DNA from: Candidatus Saccharimonadales bacterium
GTDB taxonomy: Bacteria > Patescibacteriota > Saccharimonadia > Saccharimonadales > UBA4665
Length of the DNA: 57,661 bases
Assembly: GCA_025450135.1 (NCBI GenBank)
Contig: JANWHZ010000038.1
Location: 1-57,661 of the forward strand
Reading direction: 5' to 3'
Of the stretch, positions 32,512-40,260 are shown piece after piece (positions within the stretch are counted from its first letter, which is position 1; each line of letters starts with the position of its first letter). The notes under the pieces are model-generated. The model ran no database searches. It saw only the letters and a program-made list of their open reading frames with translations, and was not told where the DNA came from. Made by a program: the position numbers and the translations under genes.

Positions 32512-33369
32512 TCATATACTCAGCATGAACTGAAGTGCTACCAGTTTCGCTTGACCGCTTGCGGTAATTTGACCGTAGGCGTCGTGGCTTGCTGTCAAAA
32601 CAGTGTGCCAGCGTCGTGCAGTGCTTGTGCTAGAACCTGCCTTTTGAAGATTGATTTCAGCGATGCGTTGGATTATGAACAATACGTCAAGGAAGTGTTG
32701 CTTCTGTTTTATTAAATCATCAATGAGAAGCAGGCGCTCAAAAGTTGATTTCTGCAGAATATCACGTGCCCGGGCGGTTGCTGCGACAAGCGGATGACTC
32801 TCGTCGTCAGATAACAGCGCCTGCGTAAGTCCCGGTAGCCCGTCGCTCATCATCAATGCCCTATTAATAGCTACTTCGGCAAAGCCTGCTGCCGCAAAGT
32901 AGCTACGTAGTGCATCTGTGGGTGGCACTCGGAGCGTTACGGTCTGCACCCGCGAACAAATCGTTGGGAGCATATCCAACTCACTCGTCGCTGTCAATAT
33001 GAGCACCGTACCTAGAGGTGGCTCTTCGATAGTCTTGAGCAGGGCGTTTTGAGCCTGAACCGTCATGCTCCCAGCGTGCTCGATCAATACAACGCGTGAT
33101 ACATTTGCTTCTCCGGTCGTCCGAAGCATCAAGAAATGTGTCACGTCCCGGACACTTTCAATTGAAATAGCTTTACCATCAACCGGGGTAAGTATTTTAA
33201 AGAACGAATGGCTATCTAGCTTCTCATCAGTAGTTTGGAGCAATTGTGCCGCCATGTGACGCGCTAGCGTCCGTTTGCCGGTACCGCTGGGTGCTACAAG
33301 TAGGATTGCATGTGAAGGCTTTGCAACGATTTGCTTGAGCGTCGCTTCGGTGTCAGGGTGTAGGATCAT
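32512..33369 (-). CDS. holB: DNA polymerase III delta' subunit
   Basis: 285 residues. The Walker-A-like loop is ILLVAPSGTGKRTLARHM, the B-region VVLIEHAGSMTVQAQNALLK then TIEEPPLGTVLILTATSE, and the SRC-like motif TICSRVQTVTLRV. These are typical of clamp-loader delta' and related AAA proteins; the Walker A lysine is followed by Arg rather than Thr/Ser, so ATP hydrolysis is probably lost, as in most delta'. The gene lies 2 nt after rluA in the trpS-rluA-holB-TPR run. Confidence 0.88.
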   Translation of the reverse strand: MILHPDTEATLKQIVAKPSHAILLVAPSGTGKRTLARHMAAQLLQTTDEKLDSHSFFKILTPVDGKAISIESVRDVTHFLMLRTTGEANVSRVVLIEHAGSMTVQAQNALLKTIEEPPLGTVLILTATSELDMLPTICSRVQTVTLRVPPTDALRSYFAAAGFAEVAINRALMMSDGLPGLTQALLSDDESHPLVAATARARDILQKSTFERLLLIDDLIKQKQHFLDVLFIIQRIAEINLQKAGSSTSTARRWHTVLTASHDAYGQITASGQAKLVALQFMLSI

Positions 33370-33371
33370 AG

Positions 33372-34232
33372 TCAGGCTTTCACTTTTTCGCTAAATATTG
33401 CAGGCAGTGGTGTGATGAATGTTTGTCGAGCTCGGCTTGGTAAAGTAATCTCGAGCTGTTCAGCGTGCAGATAGAGTCTACCGGCAGGCTTGTTACCATA
33501 CAAGGGGTCACCGACAATCGGATGGCCAATTTCACGAAGGTGCACGCGAAGTTGATGAGTGCGGCCAGTTTGTGGTCTTAACTCTACAAGCGACATTCCG
33601 TTGCCTTCTCCCCGTACCCAATACTCGGTAATTGCTGCCTTGCCGTTACTGCCGACCCTAAAAGTTTGCGGCTTTTTTGGATTGCGTTCAATTGGCATGT
33701 CGATTATGGCGTGTTCGTGTGGCATTCGCCCAGAGACGACGGCAAAGTACACTTTCCTCACTTTACGCATCGAAAACTGCTTTTGTAGCCAACTAAGTGC
33801 ATCTGGTGTCTTAGCTAAAATCATGACACCAGACGTAGCACGGTCGAGACGATGGACAATGCCAGCCCGCTCGCCGCTAAGACCAGCCGCTAAACGGCTA
33901 CGCAACCACGTGGCAACGGTCGCTTCCGGATTGAACGCTCCTTTACTATGCGCTAGTACGCCTATCGGCTTGTCTATGACTACGCAGTCACTATCTTCAT
34001 ACAAAATAGGTAACTCGATGTCAGGTACTTGCTGCAACTCAGCAAGATCGTAATCAACGTTAACTGTATCATTTAGCCGTAACTTATAACCTGGCCTGCC
34101 CTCGGCTGCACCATTTACTGTCACTTTTCCGCTTTCAATGAGCTTAGCAGCAAACGCACGGCTCACCTGCGGGAGTAGTTCAACCACCTTTTGGTCTAAG
34201 CGCTGGGCTCGTGAAACTTCAAGTCTAGCCAT
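33372..34232 (-). CDS. RluA-family pseudouridine synthase
   Basis: 286 residues. An S4 RNA-binding domain is at about residues 12-60 (LDQKVVELLPQVSRAFAAKL). The catalytic motif is GIVHRLDRATSGVMILAKT with the essential Asp. RPQTGRTHQLRVHLREIGHP and VGDPLYG complete the signature. It isomerises uridine in rRNA (RluC/RluD-like; exact site not assignable). The start codon overlaps the trpS stop by one base (TAATG). Confidence 0.92.
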   Translation of the reverse strand: MARLEVSRAQRLDQKVVELLPQVSRAFAAKLIESGKVTVNGAAEGRPGYKLRLNDTVNVDYDLAELQQVPDIELPILYEDSDCVVIDKPIGVLAHSKGAFNPEATVATWLRSRLAAGLSGERAGIVHRLDRATSGVMILAKTPDALSWLQKQFSMRKVRKVYFAVVSGRMPHEHAIIDMPIERNPKKPQTFRVGSNGKAAITEYWVRGEGNGMSLVELRPQTGRTHQLRVHLREIGHPIVGDPLYGNKPAGRLYLHAEQLEITLPSRARQTFITPLPAIFSEKVKA

Positions 34233-35734
34233 TATTGGACCACGTCAAGAATTTTGCAGCCAGGTATCTTCTTTAAGTCTTCAGTCCTATAGCGGACGCT
34301 AACATCAAAACGTCCTGAGCCACCCGTGAGGTACTCATGGGTAAAGATGCTGGGGTCAAGTACTGTTAACGCTCCAGATATGTAAGGACGTGCTGCACCA
34401 ACAGGCAAACTGGTTAAACGATTGAAGTCTTCGTGACTGGCGATCGCTATATCATTAAGCCCCAGCACTGCTTTTAGTTTTTCTATATCGATTTTCTTGT
34501 CTCCACGCATGACAACAGCAATATATTGATCTCCTGACCGTAAGACAATTGTCGGCATCGTGTCCTCGCGTGTTAAGCCTAGTGACTCGATAACATTTTC
34601 AATCTTGCGCGACGAGGGATGCTCAAGCGCCTCATTCGCAATGCCGAGTTCGTCAAGCTTCTGACGGTACTCAGCGATCTCTTCTTCGCCTGACGCCGTC
34701 ACGGTTGGACGTAAACCAACGGCACGCTGAACTTTTGCTAAGGTCAGGCTTGCTATCTTCCGCATCTCAGCTTCGGAGGTTTCCAACTTGGCTGCAATAC
34801 TAGCCTCGTCCACATTGGCCAAGCGTGATTGAAAGTCAGCCAGGAATATTCTCATGCGCTCGGCTAGTTCGTTTTTAAGCTCACCATAACTTGCCTTGCC
34901 TTCATACTCTGCCGCCGCAGACTCAAGAGGTTGTTCACGAAGTAGTGCCAAAATTTGCAACAGGTTGGCAATACCAGGCTGCGTGTCACGATCGAGGTGG
35001 ATACGGCCCATGGAATCAGTCGTAGCACTCATTATTTTCTTAGCCGCTACATCCGGGTCATCGCCAAGAAAAATAATACCTCTTCCCGAGTCGTCGCTCT
35101 TACTCATCTTCTTACTCGGATCAACAAGGTCCTTGATGCGTAAGCCTTGGTCTTTGCCGAAGAATTCATGCTCCTCTTTTACCGGCTTAGGAACAATAAA
35201 CAAGGTGCCGAAGCGTGCGTTCATGCGTTCTGCAATATCTCGAGTAAACTCCAAATGCTGAGTCTGATCTTCTCCAACTGGCACATAGCTAGCTCCGTAG
35301 AGCAGAATATCGGCAGCCATAAGAACAGGATAGTTAAACAATCCAACGCTAATTCTATCTTCATCTAACTTACCTGACTTATCCTTGAATTGGGTCATAC
35401 GTGACATCTCACCGAAGCCGGTAAAACAATCCAATATCCACGTAAGCTCACTATGAGCCGGAATGTAGCTTTGACGATACATATGAACATCGGGATGGTC
35501 AATGGGCAAACCCGCCGCTACGAACAGCTTCAGGTTGTTCATAGTTTGCTGATAGAGTTTTGAATGATCTATCGGAGTTGTAAAGCTATGTAGATCCGGT
35601 ACGAACAGGTTGACTTGGTACTCACCCGCACGCTGCTTGGCCATGTCGACCATGGGTAGCAGCGCTCCAAAGTAGTTACCGATATGCAGGTCATTATTTG
35701 CTCTTATCCCGGTAACAATTACATGTTTACTCAT
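34232..35734 (-). CDS. trpS: Tryptophanyl-tRNA synthetase with fused C-terminal YbaK-like domain
   Basis: 500 residues, far longer than the usual 330 for bacterial TrpRS. Residues 1 to about 335 are the class I enzyme: GIRANNDLHIGNYFGALLP (HIGH-type) and KKMSKSDDSGRG (KMSKS). Residues about 368-500 resemble YbaK/ProRS-INS aminoacyl-tRNA deacylases: YIAVVMRGDKKIDIEKLKAV, LPVGAARPYISGA, TVLDPSIFTHEYLTGGSG, RYRTEDLKKIPG. The catalytic lysine of the YbaK family, usually in K-T-L, reads P-T-I here. A GGAGG sits before ATG 35734. TATAAT lies just upstream. It makes Trp-tRNA(Trp); the tail may edit or bind tRNA. Confidence 0.9.
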   Translation of the reverse strand: MSKHVIVTGIRANNDLHIGNYFGALLPMVDMAKQRAGEYQVNLFVPDLHSFTTPIDHSKLYQQTMNNLKLFVAAGLPIDHPDVHMYRQSYIPAHSELTWILDCFTGFGEMSRMTQFKDKSGKLDEDRISVGLFNYPVLMAADILLYGASYVPVGEDQTQHLEFTRDIAERMNARFGTLFIVPKPVKEEHEFFGKDQGLRIKDLVDPSKKMSKSDDSGRGIIFLGDDPDVAAKKIMSATTDSMGRIHLDRDTQPGIANLLQILALLREQPLESAAAEYEGKASYGELKNELAERMRIFLADFQSRLANVDEASIAAKLETSEAEMRKIASLTLAKVQRAVGLRPTVTASGEEEIAEYRQKLDELGIANEALEHPSSRKIENVIESLGLTREDTMPTIVLRSGDQYIAVVMRGDKKIDIEKLKAVLGLNDIAIASHEDFNRLTSLPVGAARPYISGALTVLDPSIFTHEYLTGGSGRFDVSVRYRTEDLKKIPGCKILDVVQ

Positions 35735-35772
35735 ATTGCCTCCAATTATAGCTGATTCTTATCTGTTGCTGG

Positions 35773-36879
35773 TTATCTTTCAAATTTTTCTAGGTAGATG
35801 CCCAAAATATCGGTAAATTCAGCAAGGCTTGCCAGCGAGATATATTCGTCCGGGCCATGTAAACCGCCTCCTTCAGGGCGAATCATGATAACGGGCACAC
35901 CCTTATTACTGAAGAACCGAGCGTCCGAACTCCCTGGCGCTTCTATTGCCCTAACATGCCTGCCGGTATACCCTTCATAGACTTTGATAAATTCTTGGAC
36001 AAAGGGATTGAGCGAATCAATCACAAAAGCTGGTTCGCAAACAAGGCGCTTGCAACTACCATTAAACTGTTTAGCAATGCTTTTCACCGTTTGTTCTATA
36101 GCTACGGGATCGTCCGTCGGAACGTAACGTACATCGATGGTCAGCGTAGCATCATCAGGAACTTGGTTTAATGCATTACCGCCGTGAATAGTGGTCAACG
36201 AGCATACGGTTGCGCTTGGATTAGCATTGGGGAATTTACGCTCAAGGGCTGTGATACAGCTTGCCAACCGGTAGATTGGGTTATCGTAGCTGCTTGGACG
36301 TGCTGCGTGACCTGATTTTCCCCTAAAAGCAAGCTCCATTTGCAGTATGCCTTTGGCGCTGGTACTAAGTTGGACGGCACCGCCGGCGTCTGGAAGAAAA
36401 CAGACGTCGCATATGTAATCTCTGACAAATGGCTTAGTCGTATGAAAACCGCCAATCTCTTCGTCAGATGACAGCATGACACCGATGTCAAGCTGCTTTA
36501 GGGTTCCATTAACGTGTAACTTCTCGAGCGCAACCAAAAAAGAGGCAACTGCGAAAAGCATGTCATATGCTCCCCGAGCCTTTAAGCTGCCACTTTTTTG
36601 AATTAAATTGAACATCGCAGCAGGAGCAGGAACCACATCGATATGTGATTGCAGCAAAAGCTTCGACTGCGTGAGCGACTTCGTACCTGCAACGAGGAAA
36701 TGGTATGCCTCGTTTGTGCGTATCTCAGCTTGCATCTCGTAAGACTCAAGCTTCTTTTTTGCGAACTGCAGTAGCTTTAGTGATGCGGCATGGTCACCGG
36801 TTGTCGGTTGAAAGGCAATTAGTTCACGCAGTCGGTCTGCCAGTTGCTGCTGGTCTGTCATACGTAGCATCGTTTTCAT
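35773..36879 (-). CDS. M20-family metallopeptidase (ArgE/DapE-type)
   Basis: 368 residues from ATG 36879, whose ATGA overlaps the stop of the upstream gene. The di-zinc site residues are LLLQSHIDVVPAP (H-x-D), VMLSSDEEIGGFH (Glu catalytic and ligand), CFLPDAGGAVQLS (Asp) and GGGLHGPDEYISL (His). The lid domain is about residues 165-275 with RGKSGHAARPSSYDNP. It hydrolyses an N-acyl amino acid or a dipeptide. It is paired with an ATP-grasp-like gene, so it may degrade or trim the product of that ligase. Confidence 0.92.
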   Translation of the reverse strand: MKTMLRMTDQQQLADRLRELIAFQPTTGDHAASLKLLQFAKKKLESYEMQAEIRTNEAYHFLVAGTKSLTQSKLLLQSHIDVVPAPAAMFNLIQKSGSLKARGAYDMLFAVASFLVALEKLHVNGTLKQLDIGVMLSSDEEIGGFHTTKPFVRDYICDVCFLPDAGGAVQLSTSAKGILQMELAFRGKSGHAARPSSYDNPIYRLASCITALERKFPNANPSATVCSLTTIHGGNALNQVPDDATLTIDVRYVPTDDPVAIEQTVKSIAKQFNGSCKRLVCEPAFVIDSLNPFVQEFIKVYEGYTGRHVRAIEAPGSSDARFFSNKGVPVIMIRPEGGGLHGPDEYISLASLAEFTDILGIYLEKFER

Positions 36880-37886
36880 AGTATCACTGCCCCACAAATT
36901 GCATTAGAGGCGCCATGCACTACTAACTCTCGCCTCGAGACATATGTGCCGCCAACTACATTACAGCGACCGTTAGGATGAACAAGAGCAAAAACGCGCA
37001 AAATAGTATTGCCCTTCGAACCATCTGGCAGGACTGTAGGAATGGGAGGGATGAATGCCTGCAAGATAAGCGTTCCTGCTTGAGCTACAGCAAATTCACG
37101 ACGTGCTCGCTCAAAAGTGACAGTTCCCTGCCTACCATGGGTTGCCCTATCGGCCGGGGAGAGATATATTGTAACGTCGCGTGCTTTCGAGCCTTGCATC
37201 GGCTTCAGCACAAAGCTTGTTTCTGGCGAAAGCTCATCGACTGACTGCGCTACTTTAGCCTTTGCTTCTTCCATTGCTAACATGTAGCGTTTAAGACCCT
37301 TTGTTAGAATAGTTGAAATTGATCGTGATTGGAGGGCAGGTAGAGCCTTGTGCTCACGGAAATCTTCCGGTTCACCTCGCGCCAGTATTGGACCTTCTAC
37401 TGGTGGATTGTCAATGTCAACCACCGTTAGTACGAGGCTATCGTCATTCGGTCGGGATTTTTGATGGCGTACGACAGTCGGCATTGACCCTACATATTGC
37501 CCAAAATGTGCTTCCAGCACGCCTGTTACGCCGCTGCCCAGGGCACATTTAATGACACGATCTGTTACGCCTATTCCAGCAGGACGCTCTTCGACTTCAA
37601 AGAGGCCCACACCATCACGCGTAACCGTGCAATCAACACGTGCAAGTAGTGTTGGTATACTGTGCATGCGAGAAACCATTGTTGGCTCTTCAGCGCCAAA
37701 AGCTTTGACCGCGTGAGAAGCAAGTTGTTCAATCTGCAGCCGATGCTGGTCTGACAAAACGATGATAGTATCGGACATGCCTATGTCCCGACCTTCAACA
37801 AAGCTAACCATGTGAGGTTCAGTGATACTGAGTGGTTGTTGTTGATGTGAATGCTCCAGGATCTCGGCGGTTGTAATTCTGTTCAT
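36876..37886 (-). CDS. ATP-grasp-like ligase, substrate unknown
   Basis: 336 residues starting MNRITTAEILEHSHQQQPLS with AAGGAG 7 nt upstream. LLARVDCTVTRDGVGLFEVE then ERPAGIGVT resembles the D-x-x-x ... E-x-N/R segment of ATP-grasp ligases, and TSFVLKPMQGSKARDVTIYL matches the ATP-binding K-P-x-x-G-S-x-G strand. QAGTLILQAFIPPIPTVLPD fits the hinge strand. The order resembles glutathionylspermidine-synthase-like or other circularly arranged ATP-grasp proteins. Its role as an amino-acid or peptide ligase is inferred from the fold and from the linked M20 peptidase. Expression is probably controlled by the leader at 37897-38165. Confidence 0.6.
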   Translation of the reverse strand: MNRITTAEILEHSHQQQPLSITEPHMVSFVEGRDIGMSDTIIVLSDQHRLQIEQLASHAVKAFGAEEPTMVSRMHSIPTLLARVDCTVTRDGVGLFEVEERPAGIGVTDRVIKCALGSGVTGVLEAHFGQYVGSMPTVVRHQKSRPNDDSLVLTVVDIDNPPVEGPILARGEPEDFREHKALPALQSRSISTILTKGLKRYMLAMEEAKAKVAQSVDELSPETSFVLKPMQGSKARDVTIYLSPADRATHGRQGTVTFERARREFAVAQAGTLILQAFIPPIPTVLPDGSKGNTILRVFALVHPNGRCNVVGGTYVSRRELVVHGASNAICGAVIL

Positions 37887-37970
37887 GTAATTCTCCTTAT
37901 GTCGTTAAAATCGCCACTGTTTGGTGCCGGTTTCTTCAACGAGTTCGGAGCGTAATCATGAGCAAGCAGA

Positions 37971-38000
37971 ACAAACCGCCACGAGTGTGACAGCGTACCA
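37971..38000 (-). repeat. Element B, proximal copy of leader stem-loop
   Basis: Minus strand TGGTACGCTGTCACACTCGT then GGCGGTTTGT. The stem CTGTCAC/GTGGCGG is fully paired with two G-U wobbles. It lies 85 nt before the start codon at 37886. Confidence 0.5.
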
Positions 38001-38050
38001 GTAGTTGCAGCAAGTGATACAGATGTGATGTTTCATACGTTGTTAATAAC

Positions 38051-38074
38051 AAAAAAACCGCCTTTGCGGCGGTT
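38051..38074 (-). terminator. Intrinsic terminator inside the ATP-grasp leader
   Basis: Minus strand AACCGCC-GCAAA-GGCGGTT followed by TTTTTTT. It is placed between elements A and B, so it could end transcription before the structural genes. Confidence 0.8.
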
Positions 38075-38102
38075 ATCTAATGTACTGTAGTAAACTACTG
38101 TT

Positions 38103-38133
38103 AACAAACCGCCACAATGGTGTCGGCATACCA
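38103..38133 (-). repeat. Element A, distal copy of leader stem-loop
   Basis: Minus strand TGGTATGCCGACACCATTGT then GGCGGTTTGTT. The stem CCGACAC/GTGGCGG has one A-G mismatch. It sits directly upstream of the terminator at 38051-38074. Confidence 0.5.
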
Positions 38134-38248
38134 ATTCGTTCCGTTCATTCTCTGAACTGACATAAGCTCTATTTTATCACACATGTCAAGTGATTGCTCA
38201 TTCTACGACCAACACAACCTGCGCATGGAATCGCTCAAGCGTAAGTTA

Positions 38249-38866
38249 TCACTCATCATTCTCAGGACTTAGGATGCTGTCTGTTAGAAGGTGATCAATG
38301 GCATACTCAATAGCCGGCCTTTCTGGTAGGTATAACCACATCGCCTCGGCAGTATCGAGTGGCGGCTCACATGGTTCAAAGCCAGCGCTAAGATATAGCT
38401 CGCGTGCGACAGAGTTGTCACGCCTTACTCTCAGCGTCACACACGTGGCACCATTTTGAAGTGCCAACCACAGAGCCCAGCCCAACATTCCTGATCCAAT
38501 GCCGAACCCGCGGTACTTGTTTAGTCGGAATAGGTTACTTATGACATAGCAACCAGCGGGATCAATATGAAGCGTGACTCCGGCCATAATCTCATTATTA
38601 GCCGGGTCGCTGGCGACAAGTGTTGCAACGTTTTGGCACTGATGAAATTCTGCCAGTTGGTCAAAATTTAACTCACCATCGCCAAATACGTTAGGGTTTT
38701 CACCCACTGCATGGCGGAAGCTTGCTAGCCACGCTGCAACTGCTGTAGGTTCGCCTTGTAACCTATTCACTGCCACAGCGTGCATAATCGAGGCGCTAGA
38801 AGATTCGGCGGGTTCGCCCACAGTCTCTAAACTATCACGTAAAGCTTCCTTATCTACCGTTGACAT
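38249..38866 (-). CDS. GNAT-family N-acetyltransferase
   Basis: 205 residues from ATG 38866. The C-terminal half is a GNAT fold: NLFRLNKYRGFGIGSGMLGW is the acetyl-CoA pyrophosphate loop (motif A, R/Q-x-x-G-x-G/A), and CVTLRVRRDNSVARELYLSA then GFEPCE is motif B with the family Tyr. The first 55 residues are acidic and probably disordered. The acceptor (protein, small molecule or antibiotic) cannot be told. TACAAT lies 9 nt before the ATG. Confidence 0.85.
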   Translation of the reverse strand: MSTVDKEALRDSLETVGEPAESSSASIMHAVAVNRLQGEPTAVAAWLASFRHAVGENPNVFGDGELNFDQLAEFHQCQNVATLVASDPANNEIMAGVTLHIDPAGCYVISNLFRLNKYRGFGIGSGMLGWALWLALQNGATCVTLRVRRDNSVARELYLSAGFEPCEPPLDTAEAMWLYLPERPAIEYAIDHLLTDSILSPENDE

Positions 38867-38887
38867 AGTGCAAGCATTGTACTAGAA

Positions 38888-38914
38888 AAGAGTCCCATGA
38901 AAGCTGGGACTCTT
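38888..38914 (-). terminator. Terminator of the rpmJ-rpsI operon
   Basis: AAGAGTCCC and GGGACTCTT pair in a 9 bp stem, followed on the minus strand by TTTT. It lies about 25 nt after the rpsI stop. Confidence 0.8.
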
Positions 38915-38938
38915 GTGGCAGTGGCATAACTTATCCGC

Positions 38939-39337
38939 CTAGCGTTTAGTGAACTGGCGCTTCTTACGTGCTCCCTTGAAACCAAATTTCTTACGCTCTT
39001 TGTCGCGAGGATCGCGGCTCAACAGATCGGCGCGCTTCAGTGTGCCTTTTAAGTCTTCGTTCATGGCGCTCAACACTTTGGCAATGCCTAGTCGGATTGC
39101 TTCAGCTTGGCCGTCATGACCACCACCATTTGCACGAACGGAAATATCATATTTGTTTTCCATCTCGAGCACAGTAAACGGCTCTACAAGTTTAGCGAGG
39201 AGGTTCTTACTCTCAGCAAAATATAGATCCGCAGGCTTGTCGTTGATGGTTATGGTACCCTTGCCGCTTGTTAAACGGACTCGGGCAGTCGACGTTTTGC
39301 GGCGACCTAATGCTTGGAAGAAATCATTCTTAGCCAT
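38939..39337 (-). CDS. rpsI: 30S ribosomal protein S9 (uS9)
   Basis: 132 residues: MAKNDFFQALGRRKTSTARV, ANGGGHDGQAEAIRLGIAKV, and the basic tail LLSRDPRDKERKKFGFKGAR followed by KKRQFTKR, whose last Lys-Arg reaches the P-site tRNA. Length is normal. Its start overlaps the rplM stop by one base, the usual L13-S9 pair, here attached to the alpha operon. Confidence 0.98.
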   Translation of the reverse strand: MAKNDFFQALGRRKTSTARVRLTSGKGTITINDKPADLYFAESKNLLAKLVEPFTVLEMENKYDISVRANGGGHDGQAEAIRLGIAKVLSAMNEDLKGTLKRADLLSRDPRDKERKKFGFKGARKKRQFTKR

Positions 39338-39777
39338 TAGTTAGCATCCTTTACTGATAGTGTTTTCGGCTTTTGTGCCTCGTGTTTATGCTCGCTTCCG
39401 GCATATACCTTCAGGCGCTCCATCCGGCCGTCACGAAGCTTATTAGCAGGTAACATGCCATGAACCGCATGTTCTATCGCCTTGGTTGGGTCTAGGTTCA
39501 TCTGCTCTTTAAGCGTACGCTCGCGCAGATTACCCGGATGGCCGCTATGGCGGTAGTACTTGATGGTTTCCAATTTATTGCCAGTAACTTTCAAGTCCTT
39601 GGCATTAATGATGATGACGTAGTCACCGGTGTCGATATGTGCAGTGACCTGAGGTTTGCCTTTGCCAAGTAGCAGGCTGGCGGCCCTGGTAGCTACACGG
39701 CCAAGCGGAGCTTCACTGGCGTCGAGAATATACCACTTGCGTTGTATATCAGATGGCTTAGCGCTGTACGTTTTCAT
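39337..39777 (-). CDS. rplM: 50S ribosomal protein L13 (uL13)
   Basis: 146 residues. The start KTYSAKPSDIQRKWYILDAS and the motifs PLGRVATRAASLLLGK and HAVHGMLPANKLR are typical of L13, an early assembly protein of the large subunit. It overlaps rplQ's stop by one base. The operon order rplQ-rplM-rpsI is common in Gram-positive bacteria and CPR. Confidence 0.98.
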   Translation of the reverse strand: MKTYSAKPSDIQRKWYILDASEAPLGRVATRAASLLLGKGKPQVTAHIDTGDYVIIINAKDLKVTGNKLETIKYYRHSGHPGNLRERTLKEQMNLDPTKAIEHAVHGMLPANKLRDGRMERLKVYAGSEHKHEAQKPKTLSVKDAN

Positions 39778-40259
39778 TACTTCTTCTCCTCTTCTGTCTT
39801 CTTCGACTTCGCAGGAGCTGTTGCAGTTCGCTTTGCCGGTACTGCCTTAGGTTCGGCTTTTGAAGCGAGCGCAGCAGGTTTAGCTACCGGCGCTTCCTTG
39901 AGATCATCAACGAAGCTGACGCGCGCCAACTGGACATTGTCGCCACGTCGTGTGCGCGTTTTCTCAATCCGTAAATGACCACTCGTCCGCTTTGTTAGCT
40001 TAGGCGCAATTTCGTCGACCAATTTGTGGGCGCTGCGGAGTGTCTGCAAACCACTTATGACCTGCCGACGGTTATGTAAATCGCCCTTCTTAGCTTTACT
40101 AATGAGTTTCTCTACGTAAGGCACAATTTCCTTGGCTTTCAGTAAAGTTGTTTCGATCGCTTCATCCCGCACGAGCGAATCAGCCAGCCCTTTAACGAGC
40201 GCTGTACGTGGACCCTTCTCGCGGTGGAACTTACGACCTTGATATCCGTGACGATGCAT
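39777..40259 (-). CDS. rplQ: 50S ribosomal protein L17 (bL17) with C-terminal extension
   Basis: 160 residues; the normal length is about 120. The core has MHRHGYQGRKFHREKGPRTA and KKGDLHNRRQVISGLQTL. The last 45 residues are Ala/Lys/Pro-rich (PVAKPAALASKAEPKAVPAK) and look disordered. It lies at the tunnel exit in the large subunit. It follows rpoA by 1 nt in the alpha operon. Confidence 0.96.
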   Translation of the reverse strand: MHRHGYQGRKFHREKGPRTALVKGLADSLVRDEAIETTLLKAKEIVPYVEKLISKAKKGDLHNRRQVISGLQTLRSAHKLVDEIAPKLTKRTSGHLRIEKTRTRRGDNVQLARVSFVDDLKEAPVAKPAALASKAEPKAVPAKRTATAPAKSKKTEEEKK

Positions 40260-40260
40260 C

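Larger units (their letters stand above)
37897..38165 (-). promoter_or_regulatory. Candidate transcription-attenuator leader with two copies of a stem-loop element
   Basis: The 360 nt between the GNAT gene and the ATP-grasp gene, read on the minus strand, hold TGaTAAAAT (38171-38179, promoter), element A (38103-38133), an intrinsic terminator (38051-38074), element B (37971-38000) and the Shine-Dalgarno AAGGAG. Elements A and B share TGGTAYGC ... CAC ... GTGGCGGTTTGTT (about 24 of 31 positions identical). Each can form CYGNCAC-loop-GTGGCGG. Its GGCGGTT strand can also pair with AACCGCC of the terminator, giving mutually exclusive on and off folds. No ligand is known. Confidence 0.55.

Noticed and set aside
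38041..38133. T-box riboswitch in front of the ATP-grasp gene
   Set aside because: No T-box sequence (AGGGTGGNACCGCG) or specifier loop could be seen; only the terminator and GGCGGTTT repeats are present.
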